NCBI GenBank assembly: GCA_036821645.1
Contig: DAISJD010000018.1
Location: 1-36,777 of the forward strand
Source of the DNA: DAISJD01 sp036821645
Lineage (GTDB): Bacteria > Pseudomonadota > Alphaproteobacteria > ATCC43930 > CGMCC-115725
Reading direction: 5' to 3'
DNA: 36,777 nt
Position numbers and translations under genes: made by a program
Notes under the pieces: model-generated
What the model saw: the letters and a program-made list of their open reading frames with translations, nothing else
What the model was told of the DNA's origin: nothing
Database searches by the model: none
Shown here: positions 6,526 through 14,587 of the stretch, in pieces
Position numbering within the stretch: position 1 is the stretch's first letter
Layout: every line of letters begins with the position of its first letter

Positions 6526-7941
6526 TCAATCCTTCTTAGCGAAGGGATTATCCCCCTTACGCAGCATGACGCGAATAGGCGTGCCGGGCAGATCAAACTC
6601 TTCTCTAATCAAATTGACGAGATAACGTCGATATGAATCCGGCAAATCGCCAGGTTTTGATGAAAAAAGGGCAAATGTTGGCGGACGGATATTTGCCTGG
6701 GTCATGTAACGCAGGCGCAGGCGACGGCCCCCCACGAGAGGGGGTGGGTGTCGTTCCTGCACGACCGCCAACCATCGATTCAGCCGAGGCGTCGAGACGC
6801 GTCGGTTCCAAATGAGATGTGCGTAAAGCGCCCCCTCAATCAACTTATCAAGCCCTGCCCCCGTCAAACCTGAAACCGGGATACAGAAAATCCCAACCAG
6901 TTGCGGTAAAGAGATCTGGAGCCTATCGCGTAAAAGCTGCATGGCCGCAGGCTTGTCCGCAATGAGATCCCACTTATTGAGCGCAATGACCATTGCGCGC
7001 CCTTCATTTTCAACCATCCGGGCGATGGCCAGATCCTGCTTTTCCAACATCATTGTGGAATCGAGCACTAAAACAACCAATTCAGCGAAGCGGATTGCCC
7101 GCAATGTGTCGCTGACCGATAATTTTTCAAGTTTTTCCTCAATATTGGCCTTACGACGGAGCCCTGCCGTATCGATCAAGCGCAATTCGCGATCACGCCA
7201 CTGCCAATCAATGGCGATCGCATCGCGGGTTATCCCCGCCTCCGGCCCGGTCAGCAGCCGATCTTCGCCGATCAACCGATTAATAAGGGTCGATTTGCCG
7301 ACATTGGGGCGTCCGACGATTGCGATCTGCACCCGTTTTGCCGGTAATGCGATCTCTTCCTCGTCCTCACCAACTTCACCCATGATCGGTGCCGAAATTT
7401 CAGGCATCGACAATTCGGGAACCGCAGCCGCCTGCGCCGTCGCCGCCTTTGCAAACGGTTCCAGGGCATCGAAGAGATCGACCAAGCCTTCCCCATGTTC
7501 CGCCGAGAGTGCAATCGGTTCCCCGAGGCCCAATTCATAACTTTCATAGGCACCGGCAACCCCGCTGCGCCCTTCCGACTTATTGGCGATCAACAGTACC
7601 GGTGCCGGGGATTTACGGCGCAGCATGTCGGCAAAATGACGATCCATCGGTGTGACGCCGACACGGGCATCAATCACCATTAAGATGACATTGGCCTCGC
7701 GCATTGCCATCTCGGTTTGATCGCGCATACGCGATTCGAGAGAATTATCGTGAACATCTTCAAGACCGGCCGTATCGATGACGATAAACTCGAGATCGCC
7801 TAACCGCGCCTTGCCGATCCGTCGGTCACGGGTCACACCCGGACGATCATCGACCAGGGCCAAGCGTTGCCCAACCAGCCGATTGAACAAGGTGGATTTG
7901 CCGACATTGGGTCGGCCAATAATAGCGGCCGTAAAACTCAT
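6526..7941 (-). CDS. der: Ribosome biogenesis GTPase Der (EngA)
   Basis: A 471-residue tandem GTPase needed for 50S subunit maturation. The first G domain has GRPNVGKS (residues 9-16), DTAG (56-59) and NKSE (120-123). The second has GRPNVGKS (210-217), IDTAGLRRKANIEEKLEKLS and NKWD. The C-terminal KH-like domain includes RYMTQANIRPPTFALFSSKP and SYRRYLVNLIREEFDLPGTP, exactly as in the family. An acidic linker (GEVGEDEEEIALP) joins the two G domains. The ATG at 7941 gives the conserved MSFTAAIIGRPN start. The gene is downstream of bamB on the same strand, as in many proteobacteria. A strong terminator separates them here, so der probably has its own promoter in the 142-bp gap. Confidence 0.98.
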   Translation of the reverse strand: MSFTAAIIGRPNVGKSTLFNRLVGQRLALVDDRPGVTRDRRIGKARLGDLEFIVIDTAGLEDVHDNSLESRMRDQTEMAMREANVILMVIDARVGVTPMDRHFADMLRRKSPAPVLLIANKSEGRSGVAGAYESYELGLGEPIALSAEHGEGLVDLFDALEPFAKAATAQAAAVPELSMPEISAPIMGEVGEDEEEIALPAKRVQIAIVGRPNVGKSTLINRLIGEDRLLTGPEAGITRDAIAIDWQWRDRELRLIDTAGLRRKANIEEKLEKLSVSDTLRAIRFAELVVLVLDSTMMLEKQDLAIARMVENEGRAMVIALNKWDLIADKPAAMQLLRDRLQISLPQLVGIFCIPVSGLTGAGLDKLIEGALYAHLIWNRRVSTPRLNRWLAVVQERHPPPLVGGRRLRLRYMTQANIRPPTFALFSSKPGDLPDSYRRYLVNLIREEFDLPGTPIRVMLRKGDNPFAKKD

Positions 7942-8023
7942 GACAGGCAGTACCTCCGGTCACCGCCCCCAAAAACCACTGGATCATGGGGAAGGAGAAC
8001 CAGCCAAAATGGCCGGATAAAGT

Positions 8024-8063
8024 AAAAAAGAACCCGTTCAAGAGGATTTTCCTCCTGAACGGG
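8024..8063 (-). terminator. Rho-independent terminator after bamB
   Basis: On the minus strand a 13-bp stem (8033-8045 with 8051-8063, one mismatch) closes a 5-base loop. The transcript then runs into a U-rich tract read from A6 at 8024-8029. It lies 21 bp past the bamB stop and has the classic intrinsic layout, so bamB and der are transcribed separately or with strong attenuation. Confidence 0.88.
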
Positions 8064-8083
8064 GCCGTGAATTTTAAACGCGT

Positions 8084-9406
8084 TCAACGAAGCGCAATGA
8101 TGTCGGCATCGTTGGTGACGAGATAAAGCGTATTATCCGCAACGATGGGGGGCAGAAAACTGCCTTCCGGCAATTCGATCAGGCCCAACGGCTTACCGGT
8201 ATAGGGCGAAATCGAATAGGCCTCAGCCTTCGACGACACGACAAGTAAGCGATCGCCCGCCACAACGGGGCCCGCAACCGCAATCCGTCCCTTCTTGGAT
8301 TCCGGGTTTTCATACTGTTCGAGCGGCGTAATCCAGACAATCCGCCCATCGGTGCGCGACAAACACACAACCTGATTTGAGGTCGAAACGACATAAAGGT
8401 AGTCACCCGCCACCCACGGGGTAAAGGCGCTTCCAATATCCTGTTCCCAAATCCGTTCCCCGGTTCTAAGATCGATTGCGGCCATGCGACCGCTGTGGCT
8501 GATCGCAAACACACGACCGCGATCGATCACCGGTCGACCGCGAATATCGGCAATCGTCGAGATCGCATCGAACCGGCGCGTTGCAGCTAAGGAGTCAGTC
8601 CAAACAACCCGGCCATTTTCAACGCGTAAGGCGACCACGTCGCCGGATGAGAAAGGTGCCACGACGACCCCGCCCTGGACTGCGGGGCTGGAGCCACCGG
8701 CAAGTTCTGCCGATTGCGGGATTCCATCATAATTCCAAATGCGATGGCCATCTTCGGTAGACAGAGCAAAAAGTTGATTATCAACCGTAATTACGAAGAG
8801 ACGATTATCGGCGACGGTCGGGGCGGAACGCATCGGCGTCCCAAGCGGAACGCGCCATTTGACCGATCCATCACCGGCATTCAAGGCCAGTACCTGACCA
8901 TATCCGGTGGCGACATAGACGATCCCGTCGTTGAAGGCGATGCCGCCGCCCCAGGCCTGACTCTCGTCGCCGTCAGGCGTAATGGATTTTTCCCAAATCA
9001 CGGCACCGTCCTTAGCCTTACGTGCGGTGACGAGAGCGGTTGAATCCATGGCATAGAGGACGCCATTGACGACGACGGGGGTTGCCAACATCTGAGCGAA
9101 ACGGGATGTCCCCTCGCCGACATTTTCGCGCCAAGCCACGGCAATTTTATCGGGCAGTGACGGATGACCGACCGAATGGGTTGGATTACCGCCTTCTTGC
9201 GGCCAATCCTGCAACGCCGTCGGTGAGGGCAGCACAACCGGAATGGTGCGCAGGGCATTGTCCGGTTCCAGGGCTTTTTCCAATTCCAGCACGGAAACCC
9301 GCTCGCCTGGTAACGGAACCTTGCGTGCAGTCCCCCCGAAACCATCACACCCAACGAGGGTCAATCCGGCTATAGCCAACAGGCACAACGCACGAACAGA
9401 GGCCAC
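8084..9406 (-). CDS. bamB: Outer membrane protein assembly factor BamB (PQQ-like beta-propeller lipoprotein)
   Basis: A 440-residue lipoprotein of the BAM complex, which folds beta-barrel proteins into the outer membrane. The signal peptide ends in a lipobox, LTLVGC, with lipidated Cys20. The rest is a beta-propeller built from PQQ-like blades of the form LYAMDSTALVTARKAKDGAVIWE, VYVATGYGQVLALNAGDGSVKWR and VVALRVENGRVVWTDSL. The start is a GTG (9406) with AAGGA about 9 bases upstream. The gene lies 25 bp after the YfgM-like gene and before der, the known yfgM-bamB-der arrangement, which supports BamB over other PQQ-repeat proteins. The protein is longer than E. coli BamB because of an N-terminal extension before the first blade. 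Confidence 0.94.
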   Translation of the reverse strand: MASVRALCLLAIAGLTLVGCDGFGGTARKVPLPGERVSVLELEKALEPDNALRTIPVVLPSPTALQDWPQEGGNPTHSVGHPSLPDKIAVAWRENVGEGTSRFAQMLATPVVVNGVLYAMDSTALVTARKAKDGAVIWEKSITPDGDESQAWGGGIAFNDGIVYVATGYGQVLALNAGDGSVKWRVPLGTPMRSAPTVADNRLFVITVDNQLFALSTEDGHRIWNYDGIPQSAELAGGSSPAVQGGVVVAPFSSGDVVALRVENGRVVWTDSLAATRRFDAISTIADIRGRPVIDRGRVFAISHSGRMAAIDLRTGERIWEQDIGSAFTPWVAGDYLYVVSTSNQVVCLSRTDGRIVWITPLEQYENPESKKGRIAVAGPVVAGDRLLVVSSKAEAYSISPYTGKPLGLIELPEGSFLPPIVADNTLYLVTNDADIIALR

Positions 9407-9431
9407 AGAATATATCCTTAATGGTTCACGC

Positions 9432-10073
9432 TCAACGGGTTAAGGCATTGGCAATTTCAGTTGCCCGTGCGCGCAGGGTCGCCGGTGCCGCCAAATCATC
9501 GGCAAGCGCCTGATAGGTCTTGAGGGCTGCGGCCTTATCGCCTGCCTTCATTTGAGCCAGAGCCGTCACTTCCCCTGCGGAAAAACGCCACGGGTTCGGG
9601 GCAATGGTCAAAGGTTGTACGAGGGCTATGACAGCATCGGGCTTATCATCATCGAGGCCGTAATAACCCGCAACAAGGCGCGCTACGCTTCGATAGGCCT
9701 CATCAAGGGACGTATCCACCATGATCGCCTTCAACGCAGCAATGCCACCGGCGCGATCCTTACCCCTGACCTTCAAGAGGGCCGACTGTATTCGCGCCAG
9801 CATGGGGTATCCCGCCCCTTGCTGTGCCGCCAATTGATCGAAGGCCTGGACCGCCTTGTCGGACTCTTCACGAGCCAGTTCAACCGCCTTCGTATATTGA
9901 GCCCCTAAAGCTTCGGCTGCCCGTTGCTGTTGATCGCGGACAAAAACGAACACACCCGTTGCGATAATCACCAAAACGGCAGCGCCGATGACGTAACCGC
10001 CATAGCGCTGCCACAACTTTTGGGCACGCTCCCGGCGCAGATCGTCATCAACTTCGGTAAAAATATCGGCCAA
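9432..10073 (-). CDS. YfgM-like tetratricopeptide membrane protein
   Basis: A 213-residue protein with a short charged cytoplasmic N-terminus (MADIFTEVDDDLRRERAQK), one membrane helix (about residues 27-47, VIGAAVLVIIATGVFVFV) and a periplasmic TPR-type helical region. That region includes LARIQSALLKVRGKDRAGGI and VTALAQMKAGDKAAALKTYQ. This is the TPR_21/YfgM layout; YfgM in E. coli is a SecYEG- and PpiD-associated periplasmic chaperone factor. The start is a TTG at 10073 with GGAG about 7 bases upstream. It sits directly upstream of bamB, likely in one operon. The family is clear; the precise chaperone role is inferred from synteny. Confidence 0.88.
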   Translation of the reverse strand: MADIFTEVDDDLRRERAQKLWQRYGGYVIGAAVLVIIATGVFVFVRDQQQRAAEALGAQYTKAVELAREESDKAVQAFDQLAAQQGAGYPMLARIQSALLKVRGKDRAGGIAALKAIMVDTSLDEAYRSVARLVAGYYGLDDDKPDAVIALVQPLTIAPNPWRFSAGEVTALAQMKAGDKAAALKTYQALADDLAAPATLRARATEIANALTR

Positions 10074-10284
10074 CGCTCACTCCAGCCAAACAGACAATTC
10101 AGGATCGGGCCAGACCATACATGAAGACGATGCGAGACGCAACGGATCGCAAACATTGATCCCGCCTTCACATCACAGGCCCCGTGCGGAGCACCAAAGG
10201 CAGATTTATCGGATAAAACGGCGGTATCGTGACCCCGCCGCCCCATCTTCGGGGCGGACATTTCGATCTGCGTTATCGGCCCCC

Positions 10285-12216
10285 TCATTGACGGATCGTG
10301 AATTGCACCGTGATCTTGTGATGCTCGGTCCGCACCGGGGCCCCGTTTTTCGTTGCCGGTGCGAATTTTGCCTTTTGCGCGAATGTCAGGGCGGGCGGGC
10401 CAAACCCTTCCGGTCCTTTGATCATTTCCACCGCACATCCCGAGGTCGATCCGTCCGTTTCGACCGTGCAATCCACTTCGACGATACCTTCACGGCCCAT
10501 TTCCATCAAACGCTTCGGATAGACCAAGGGTTCGGCCGAGATGGGGCGCGCACTGACAGTTGTCTCGCTGAGCGGTTTTGCTTCAGGCTCCTTCGCAGGT
10601 TCCGGCAGCTTTGCGACGACAGGGTCGGGCGTCTTTGCCGTCTGAACGGGCTTTTGCAGTTCTTGTTTGGGCGCTTCCGGTTTCTGTGCCGTCTCGCGAT
10701 TTGTGTCCGGCTTGAGCGTCGCAGACTCTGCGGGCGATTTTGTCAACTCAGGCTTTGTCGGCAGTTTGACCGGCTCCGCTGGCTTTGGCGGTTCCGATTT
10801 TACCGGTTCAAGCTTTGCCAGTTCAGGCTTTGGAACCGGCTTTGCCGCGGCTTCTTTGAGGGGATCCGTTTTTGGTTGGTCCGGTTTCGGCGTCTCCGGC
10901 TTTTGGGCAAGGTTTGGCAGTTCCGGTGTTTTTTTCAACGCCAACAAGGACGGCACGCCAAGGCTGTCGGTTAATTTAAACCCATCATTTTCCTCAATCG
11001 ACAACAGCCCCCGTTCCGTCACCTGTTCTTGCCCCTTTTGGGATAGAACATAATCGATAAATTTTTTGGCCATCCCATTATTGGTTTTATTTTTTTGATC
11101 GATAAACAATCGTCTTGGCAAAGGATATTGGTTGGCCGCCAATGTTAATTGATTGGGGAGGATATAGTTTCCTTGTCCTTGACCAAGCGCAATGATCTTC
11201 GCAATGTTTTTATTTTCGATGCCGATGACGGCAAGGGCACCGGGGGTGCGCGACACTAAATTAGCCATGCTTTCCTCGTCCTGCATACGAATAAGGGACG
11301 TGGATAAGTCGAGATTCACAGGATCTAGGACAAAATTTTTCAATGATGACAAAGTACCGGAATTTAAATCGCCGCCATAAAGAGTAACGGGCATATTTTC
11401 ACCGCCCACTTGTGACCAATTGGTGATTTTTCCTGCATAAAGCTCGGCGATCTGGGCAAGATTGAGTTTATTCACAGGGTTATTCGGGTGATTGATCAGG
11501 GCAACGCCATCAATCGCGACCAGCACCTCGGTCAATTCTGATTTACCGCCAAGCCGGGCAACTTCTTGATCGCCAAGCGCGCGATCGGCCAAGACGAGAT
11601 CCGCCCGCCCCTCAATCAGATCAAGAACACCGATACGCGTGCCTTGGTTTTTCAATAAAATCCGACTGCGCTTTTGCGTGCCGACCTCTTGGCCCGAAAT
11701 TTCCCAGCCCTGATCGTCGGTACTTACCGTCCGAATATTGCTGAAACCGGCTTGTTTCAGGAAACCCTCAACCCAATCGCGCGCCACCGTCGATCCTAAA
11801 CTGTTAGAGCCGGATAAGGTCAGGAGCGTCACCACATCGTTGGTCACGGTTGGAACAGGGGCCGAGGATGAAACCGATGACGATACGGAGGGCGTCACAG
11901 GTGCGGCGACGGGGGACGATGGTTCTGCGCCGCTAGCGGCGACCATCGCCGGCGTTCCCCCGATCGGCCCCATCCAGAAAACCGACAAACCAACGATGCC
12001 GACCACACCAATCGCCCCAAGACCTACAATCATGCGATTGAACACAGGAGGCCGTTCCATATCCCGGTTCGAAACGGTCCCGACTTTAATCAACTGACGC
12101 CCGCACTCATCGCATAGTTTCACGTCGCCTACCGGTAAAACAACTTTTTGGCGGGCATCTGCCTTTGAACAATTACCGATATTTGTGCAGGTACCGTATT
12201 GATCGACCACCGTCAT
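10285..12216 (-). CDS. Zinc ribbon / PstS-like binding domain / TonB C-terminal fusion protein
   Basis: A 643-residue multi-domain protein. Residues 10-38 hold four cysteines (CX5C then CX2C, ending CDECG), a zinc-ribbon-like module. Residues about 62-82 form one membrane helix, placing the zinc ribbon in the cytoplasm and the rest in the periplasm. Residues about 128-405 resemble a PstS-type phosphate-binding protein: LSGSNSLGSTVARDW, IAELYAGKITNWSQVGG, TPGALAVIGIENKNI, FIDYVLSQKGQEQV. Residues about 429-550 are a Pro/Lys/Glu-rich linker like that of TonB. Residues about 560-642 match a TonB C-terminal domain (YPKRLMEMGREGIVEVDCTV, FAQKAKFAPATKNG). I do not know this domain order as a characterised protein. 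It may sense or capture an oxyanion and touch an outer-membrane partner, but the ligand and function are inference. No pst or exbBD genes are nearby. Confidence 0.85.
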   Translation of the reverse strand: MTVVDQYGTCTNIGNCSKADARQKVVLPVGDVKLCDECGRQLIKVGTVSNRDMERPPVFNRMIVGLGAIGVVGIVGLSVFWMGPIGGTPAMVAASGAEPSSPVAAPVTPSVSSSVSSSAPVPTVTNDVVTLLTLSGSNSLGSTVARDWVEGFLKQAGFSNIRTVSTDDQGWEISGQEVGTQKRSRILLKNQGTRIGVLDLIEGRADLVLADRALGDQEVARLGGKSELTEVLVAIDGVALINHPNNPVNKLNLAQIAELYAGKITNWSQVGGENMPVTLYGGDLNSGTLSSLKNFVLDPVNLDLSTSLIRMQDEESMANLVSRTPGALAVIGIENKNIAKIIALGQGQGNYILPNQLTLAANQYPLPRRLFIDQKNKTNNGMAKKFIDYVLSQKGQEQVTERGLLSIEENDGFKLTDSLGVPSLLALKKTPELPNLAQKPETPKPDQPKTDPLKEAAAKPVPKPELAKLEPVKSEPPKPAEPVKLPTKPELTKSPAESATLKPDTNRETAQKPEAPKQELQKPVQTAKTPDPVVAKLPEPAKEPEAKPLSETTVSARPISAEPLVYPKRLMEMGREGIVEVDCTVETDGSTSGCAVEMIKGPEGFGPPALTFAQKAKFAPATKNGAPVRTEHHKITVQFTIRQ

Positions 12217-12771
12217 CCCCCATCAAATGCGCGCATCAGACAGAGCCTCACGGGCGTCATCAGCACGCATAAAATATCCTGGTAATTATAGGCATGCCCC
12301 CCATACAGAATGACGTTTTTTTTACATTAAAAAACAAACTAAATATAAAACAAAATATAAAACTGTAGAAAAGTTATTTTATATTAACGAATATAATATT
12401 AATCAGTAACAAATTTATAAAAAATAACGTTTTATACTGTATTTGAATTTATTAAAAATCAATTAAGAAAATTATTTTAGAATTTTAATATAATTTTATT
12501 TATATAAAAGAAAAAAAAATTACCTTTATCAAAAAATACGATCTTTAATGTGTCTTTAGGTTTTGTGTTAATAAAAAAAATAAACCACAGCTAGGGTCAG
12601 GCCATGCGAATCGAATGACTGGTTAAAAGTCATAGAAACACAAAAAAACAATATTTTTGAGAATAAAAATCAATAAAATTCAACCAGATCATAATAAAAT
12701 ATAGAAACGTAACAGAAGAAACCATTGGTATGCATCACAGAGACTGATGCATACCAATCAAAAATTATCGT
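12217..12771. other. Very AT-rich 555-bp intergenic region
   Basis: From about 12290 to 12720 the sequence is almost only A and T, in long A/T runs, while both flanking genes are GC-rich. It is upstream of the zinc ribbon/PstS/TonB gene and downstream of the dehydrogenase gene, both on the minus strand, so it must contain the former's promoter. No open frame, tRNA or recognisable small RNA is visible. A short hairpin (TGAC..GTCA near 12616-12634) and a strong one at 12724-12758 are the only structures I see. Confidence 0.7.
12724..12758 (-). terminator. Perfect 14-bp hairpin after the dehydrogenase gene
   Basis: ATTGGTATGCATCA (12724-12737) is exactly complementary to 12745-12758 with a 7-base loop. 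It begins 14 bp past the stop of the minus-strand dehydrogenase. Downstream on that strand the transcript reads GGUUUCUUCU, a weak U tract. A terminator is likely though not textbook. Confidence 0.6.
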
Positions 12772-13638
12772 CTAAGGCTTATGAAGCAGATCGATCAAAC
12801 TCGACGTGTCCCAACGATTGCCGCCACGCGCCTGAATTTTCGCATAGAACTGATCGATCAACGCCGTCCCTGGTAAGGCGGCCCCGTTGCGATTGGCCTC
12901 GGCTAAACAAATGGCCAGATCCTTGCGCATCCAATCGACGGCAAAACCAAAATCGAACTTGCCTTCCAACATGGTCGGGCTGCGGTTTTCCATTTGCCAG
13001 GATTGTGCCGCCCCCTTTGAGATGACATCGACGACTTTCAGGCCATCAAGCCCCGCCTTCTGGGCAAAATTCAAGGCTTCGGCCAAGGATTGCACAACGC
13101 CTGCAATACAAATCTGATTTACCATCTTGGTCAATTGGCCCGATCCAACCGGTCCCATCAAGGTCACAGCCTTGCCATAATGAGCCAGAACCGAGGCAAC
13201 CCGGTCGAAAACCGACGCATCCCCGCCGACCATGATCGTCAATTTACCATTGACAGCACCGGCCTGGCCGCCGGAAACCGGCGCATCCAGGAAGAAACCG
13301 TGGGATGCCGCGACTTTCTCCGCCAATTCGCGGGCCACATCGGCCGATGCCGTGGTGTGATCGACCAAAACGGCACCCGCTGCCATGCCCGACAACGCAC
13401 CATCGGGTCCGACCACGACTTGGCGCAAATCATCGTCATTGCCGACGCAGGTCATGACGATGGCGGCCCCGCGTGCCGCCTCGGCGGGGGGTTTTGCAAA
13501 CGCCCCGCCATAATCGCCGACCCAAGCCTGGGCTTTGGCCGTTGTCCGGTTATAGACCGTGACGTCATGTCCTGCTCGTGCAAGATGCCCCGCCATCGGG
13601 TATCCCATGACCCCAAGTCCAATAAACGCGATTTTCAT
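12772..13638 (-). CDS. NAD(P)-dependent beta-hydroxyacid dehydrogenase (3-hydroxyisobutyrate dehydrogenase family)
   Basis: A 288-residue enzyme of the 3-hydroxyisobutyrate / tartronate-semialdehyde reductase family. The Rossmann motif is FIGLGVMGYPMAGHL (residues 5-19). The substrate-binding block is DAPVSGGQAGA (118-128), and the catalytic lysine is Lys171 in GSGQLTKMVNQ. The C-terminal helix ends DTSSLIDLL as in the family. I chose ATG 13638 over an in-frame ATG at 13650 because it gives the conserved MKIAFIGLGVMG start and has GGGGGA upstream. Substrate choice between 3-hydroxyisobutyrate, tartronate semialdehyde and succinic semialdehyde cannot be read from sequence. The phosphatase gene lies 33 bp upstream on the same strand. 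No valine-degradation genes are nearby. Confidence 0.92.
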   Translation of the reverse strand: MKIAFIGLGVMGYPMAGHLARAGHDVTVYNRTTAKAQAWVGDYGGAFAKPPAEAARGAAIVMTCVGNDDDLRQVVVGPDGALSGMAAGAVLVDHTTASADVARELAEKVAASHGFFLDAPVSGGQAGAVNGKLTIMVGGDASVFDRVASVLAHYGKAVTLMGPVGSGQLTKMVNQICIAGVVQSLAEALNFAQKAGLDGLKVVDVISKGAAQSWQMENRSPTMLEGKFDFGFAVDWMRKDLAICLAEANRNGAALPGTALIDQFYAKIQARGGNRWDTSSLIDLLHKP

Positions 13639-13671
13639 CCCATCCCCCATTATTTTCTCGTCGCACGACGC

Positions 13672-14487
13672 TCAATCCGTCGTGGTGCGCCCGGCCAGCA
13701 ATACGTCATGCAATTGATGCCAGGCAGTTTCACAGGTAGCGAGTAAAATCCCACCGTCAAACACATTGGGCCGATAGGGGTCGCCATTCAATCGGCGTCC
13801 ATAACCGCCCGCCTCTCGGTGAATGAGATGGCCCGGCGCATGATCCCACGGCATCAGGCGATGATACATCCCAAAATGGGTGCGTCCGGCGGCGAGATTG
13901 ACGTATTCCTGTCCGGCGCAGCGCAGGGAAAACACCGAGCCGACCTTGTTCGATCGCTGGGCGATTTCGCCGACCAAAGCCCGATTGCCGAACCGGACGG
14001 AAATCGTGCCACTCATTCGGTCGGGGGTGGTGGCCGCCGCCACGCCGAGCCGCCGATTGCCTTGAAAGGCACCGGCACCAGCCTCGGCTGCGACCATCAC
14101 CTGCGTGATCGGATCGTAAATCCAGGATGCTAAAATCTCACCACCCCGGATGAAAGCAACCATAACCGCGAACAAAGGAATGCCCGCCGCAAAATTGGCC
14201 GTCCCGTCAACCGGATCGATGACCCAGACCCCCGCGTCCGCCATGATCTCTGCCAAGATGCCGGGATTGCGCGCCGCCGCCTCTTCGCCGATGACCAAGG
14301 ATCCGGGGATGGAAGCCAATAATTGCGGCGTCAAGGCCCGTTCGGTTTCAAGATCGGCGATCGTCACCAGATCGCCCGGCGCTTTTTCCTCAATCTCACC
14401 ATGGCTCAGACTGTTGAACCGGGGCACAATGAATTCTGCCGCCGCCTGCTCTATCATAGCGCTGACGCGCGCAATATCGGGGGTCAT
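13672..14487 (-). CDS. Inositol monophosphatase family phosphatase
   Basis: A 271-residue Mg2+-dependent phosphatase of the IMPase/FBPase superfamily. The metal-binding motifs are present: GEEAA (67-71), WVIDPVDGTANF (89-100) and WDHAPG (214-219). I chose ATG 14487 because AAGGA lies 6 bases before it and the protein then starts with a typical amphipathic helix; 20 further in-frame upstream codons have no ribosome site. Family members act on inositol phosphates, histidinol phosphate, 3'-phosphoadenosine phosphates or other small phosphoesters. The W-D-H-A-P-G variant does not decide between them. It is flanked by the dehydrogenase and, 100 bp upstream, hflX, and may be read from the hfq-hflX promoter. 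Confidence 0.9.
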   Translation of the reverse strand: MTPDIARVSAMIEQAAAEFIVPRFNSLSHGEIEEKAPGDLVTIADLETERALTPQLLASIPGSLVIGEEAAARNPGILAEIMADAGVWVIDPVDGTANFAAGIPLFAVMVAFIRGGEILASWIYDPITQVMVAAEAGAGAFQGNRRLGVAAATTPDRMSGTISVRFGNRALVGEIAQRSNKVGSVFSLRCAGQEYVNLAAGRTHFGMYHRLMPWDHAPGHLIHREAGGYGRRLNGDPYRPNVFDGGILLATCETAWHQLHDVLLAGRTTTD

Positions 14488-14587
14488 CTTGGTCCTTGTC
14501 AAAACCGGGATCGAAACCGGGGTCGATATGGGGGCGCATCGGCCCATCGATGGAGGCCGTGCGCGGTACGGTTAGGGCACCCTATCC

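Noticed and set aside
7850..7920. Apparent repeat shared by der and hflX around the P-loop codons
   Set aside because: Similarity reflects the conserved GTPase motif followed by STLFNRL, also seen within der itself. It is not a mobile or regulatory repeat.
10238..10257. Hairpin CCGCCCC/GGGGCGG after the zinc ribbon/PstS/TonB gene as an intrinsic terminator
   Set aside because: It has the right position (28 bp past the stop) and a GC stem, but no U tract follows on the minus strand. I do not list it as a terminator.
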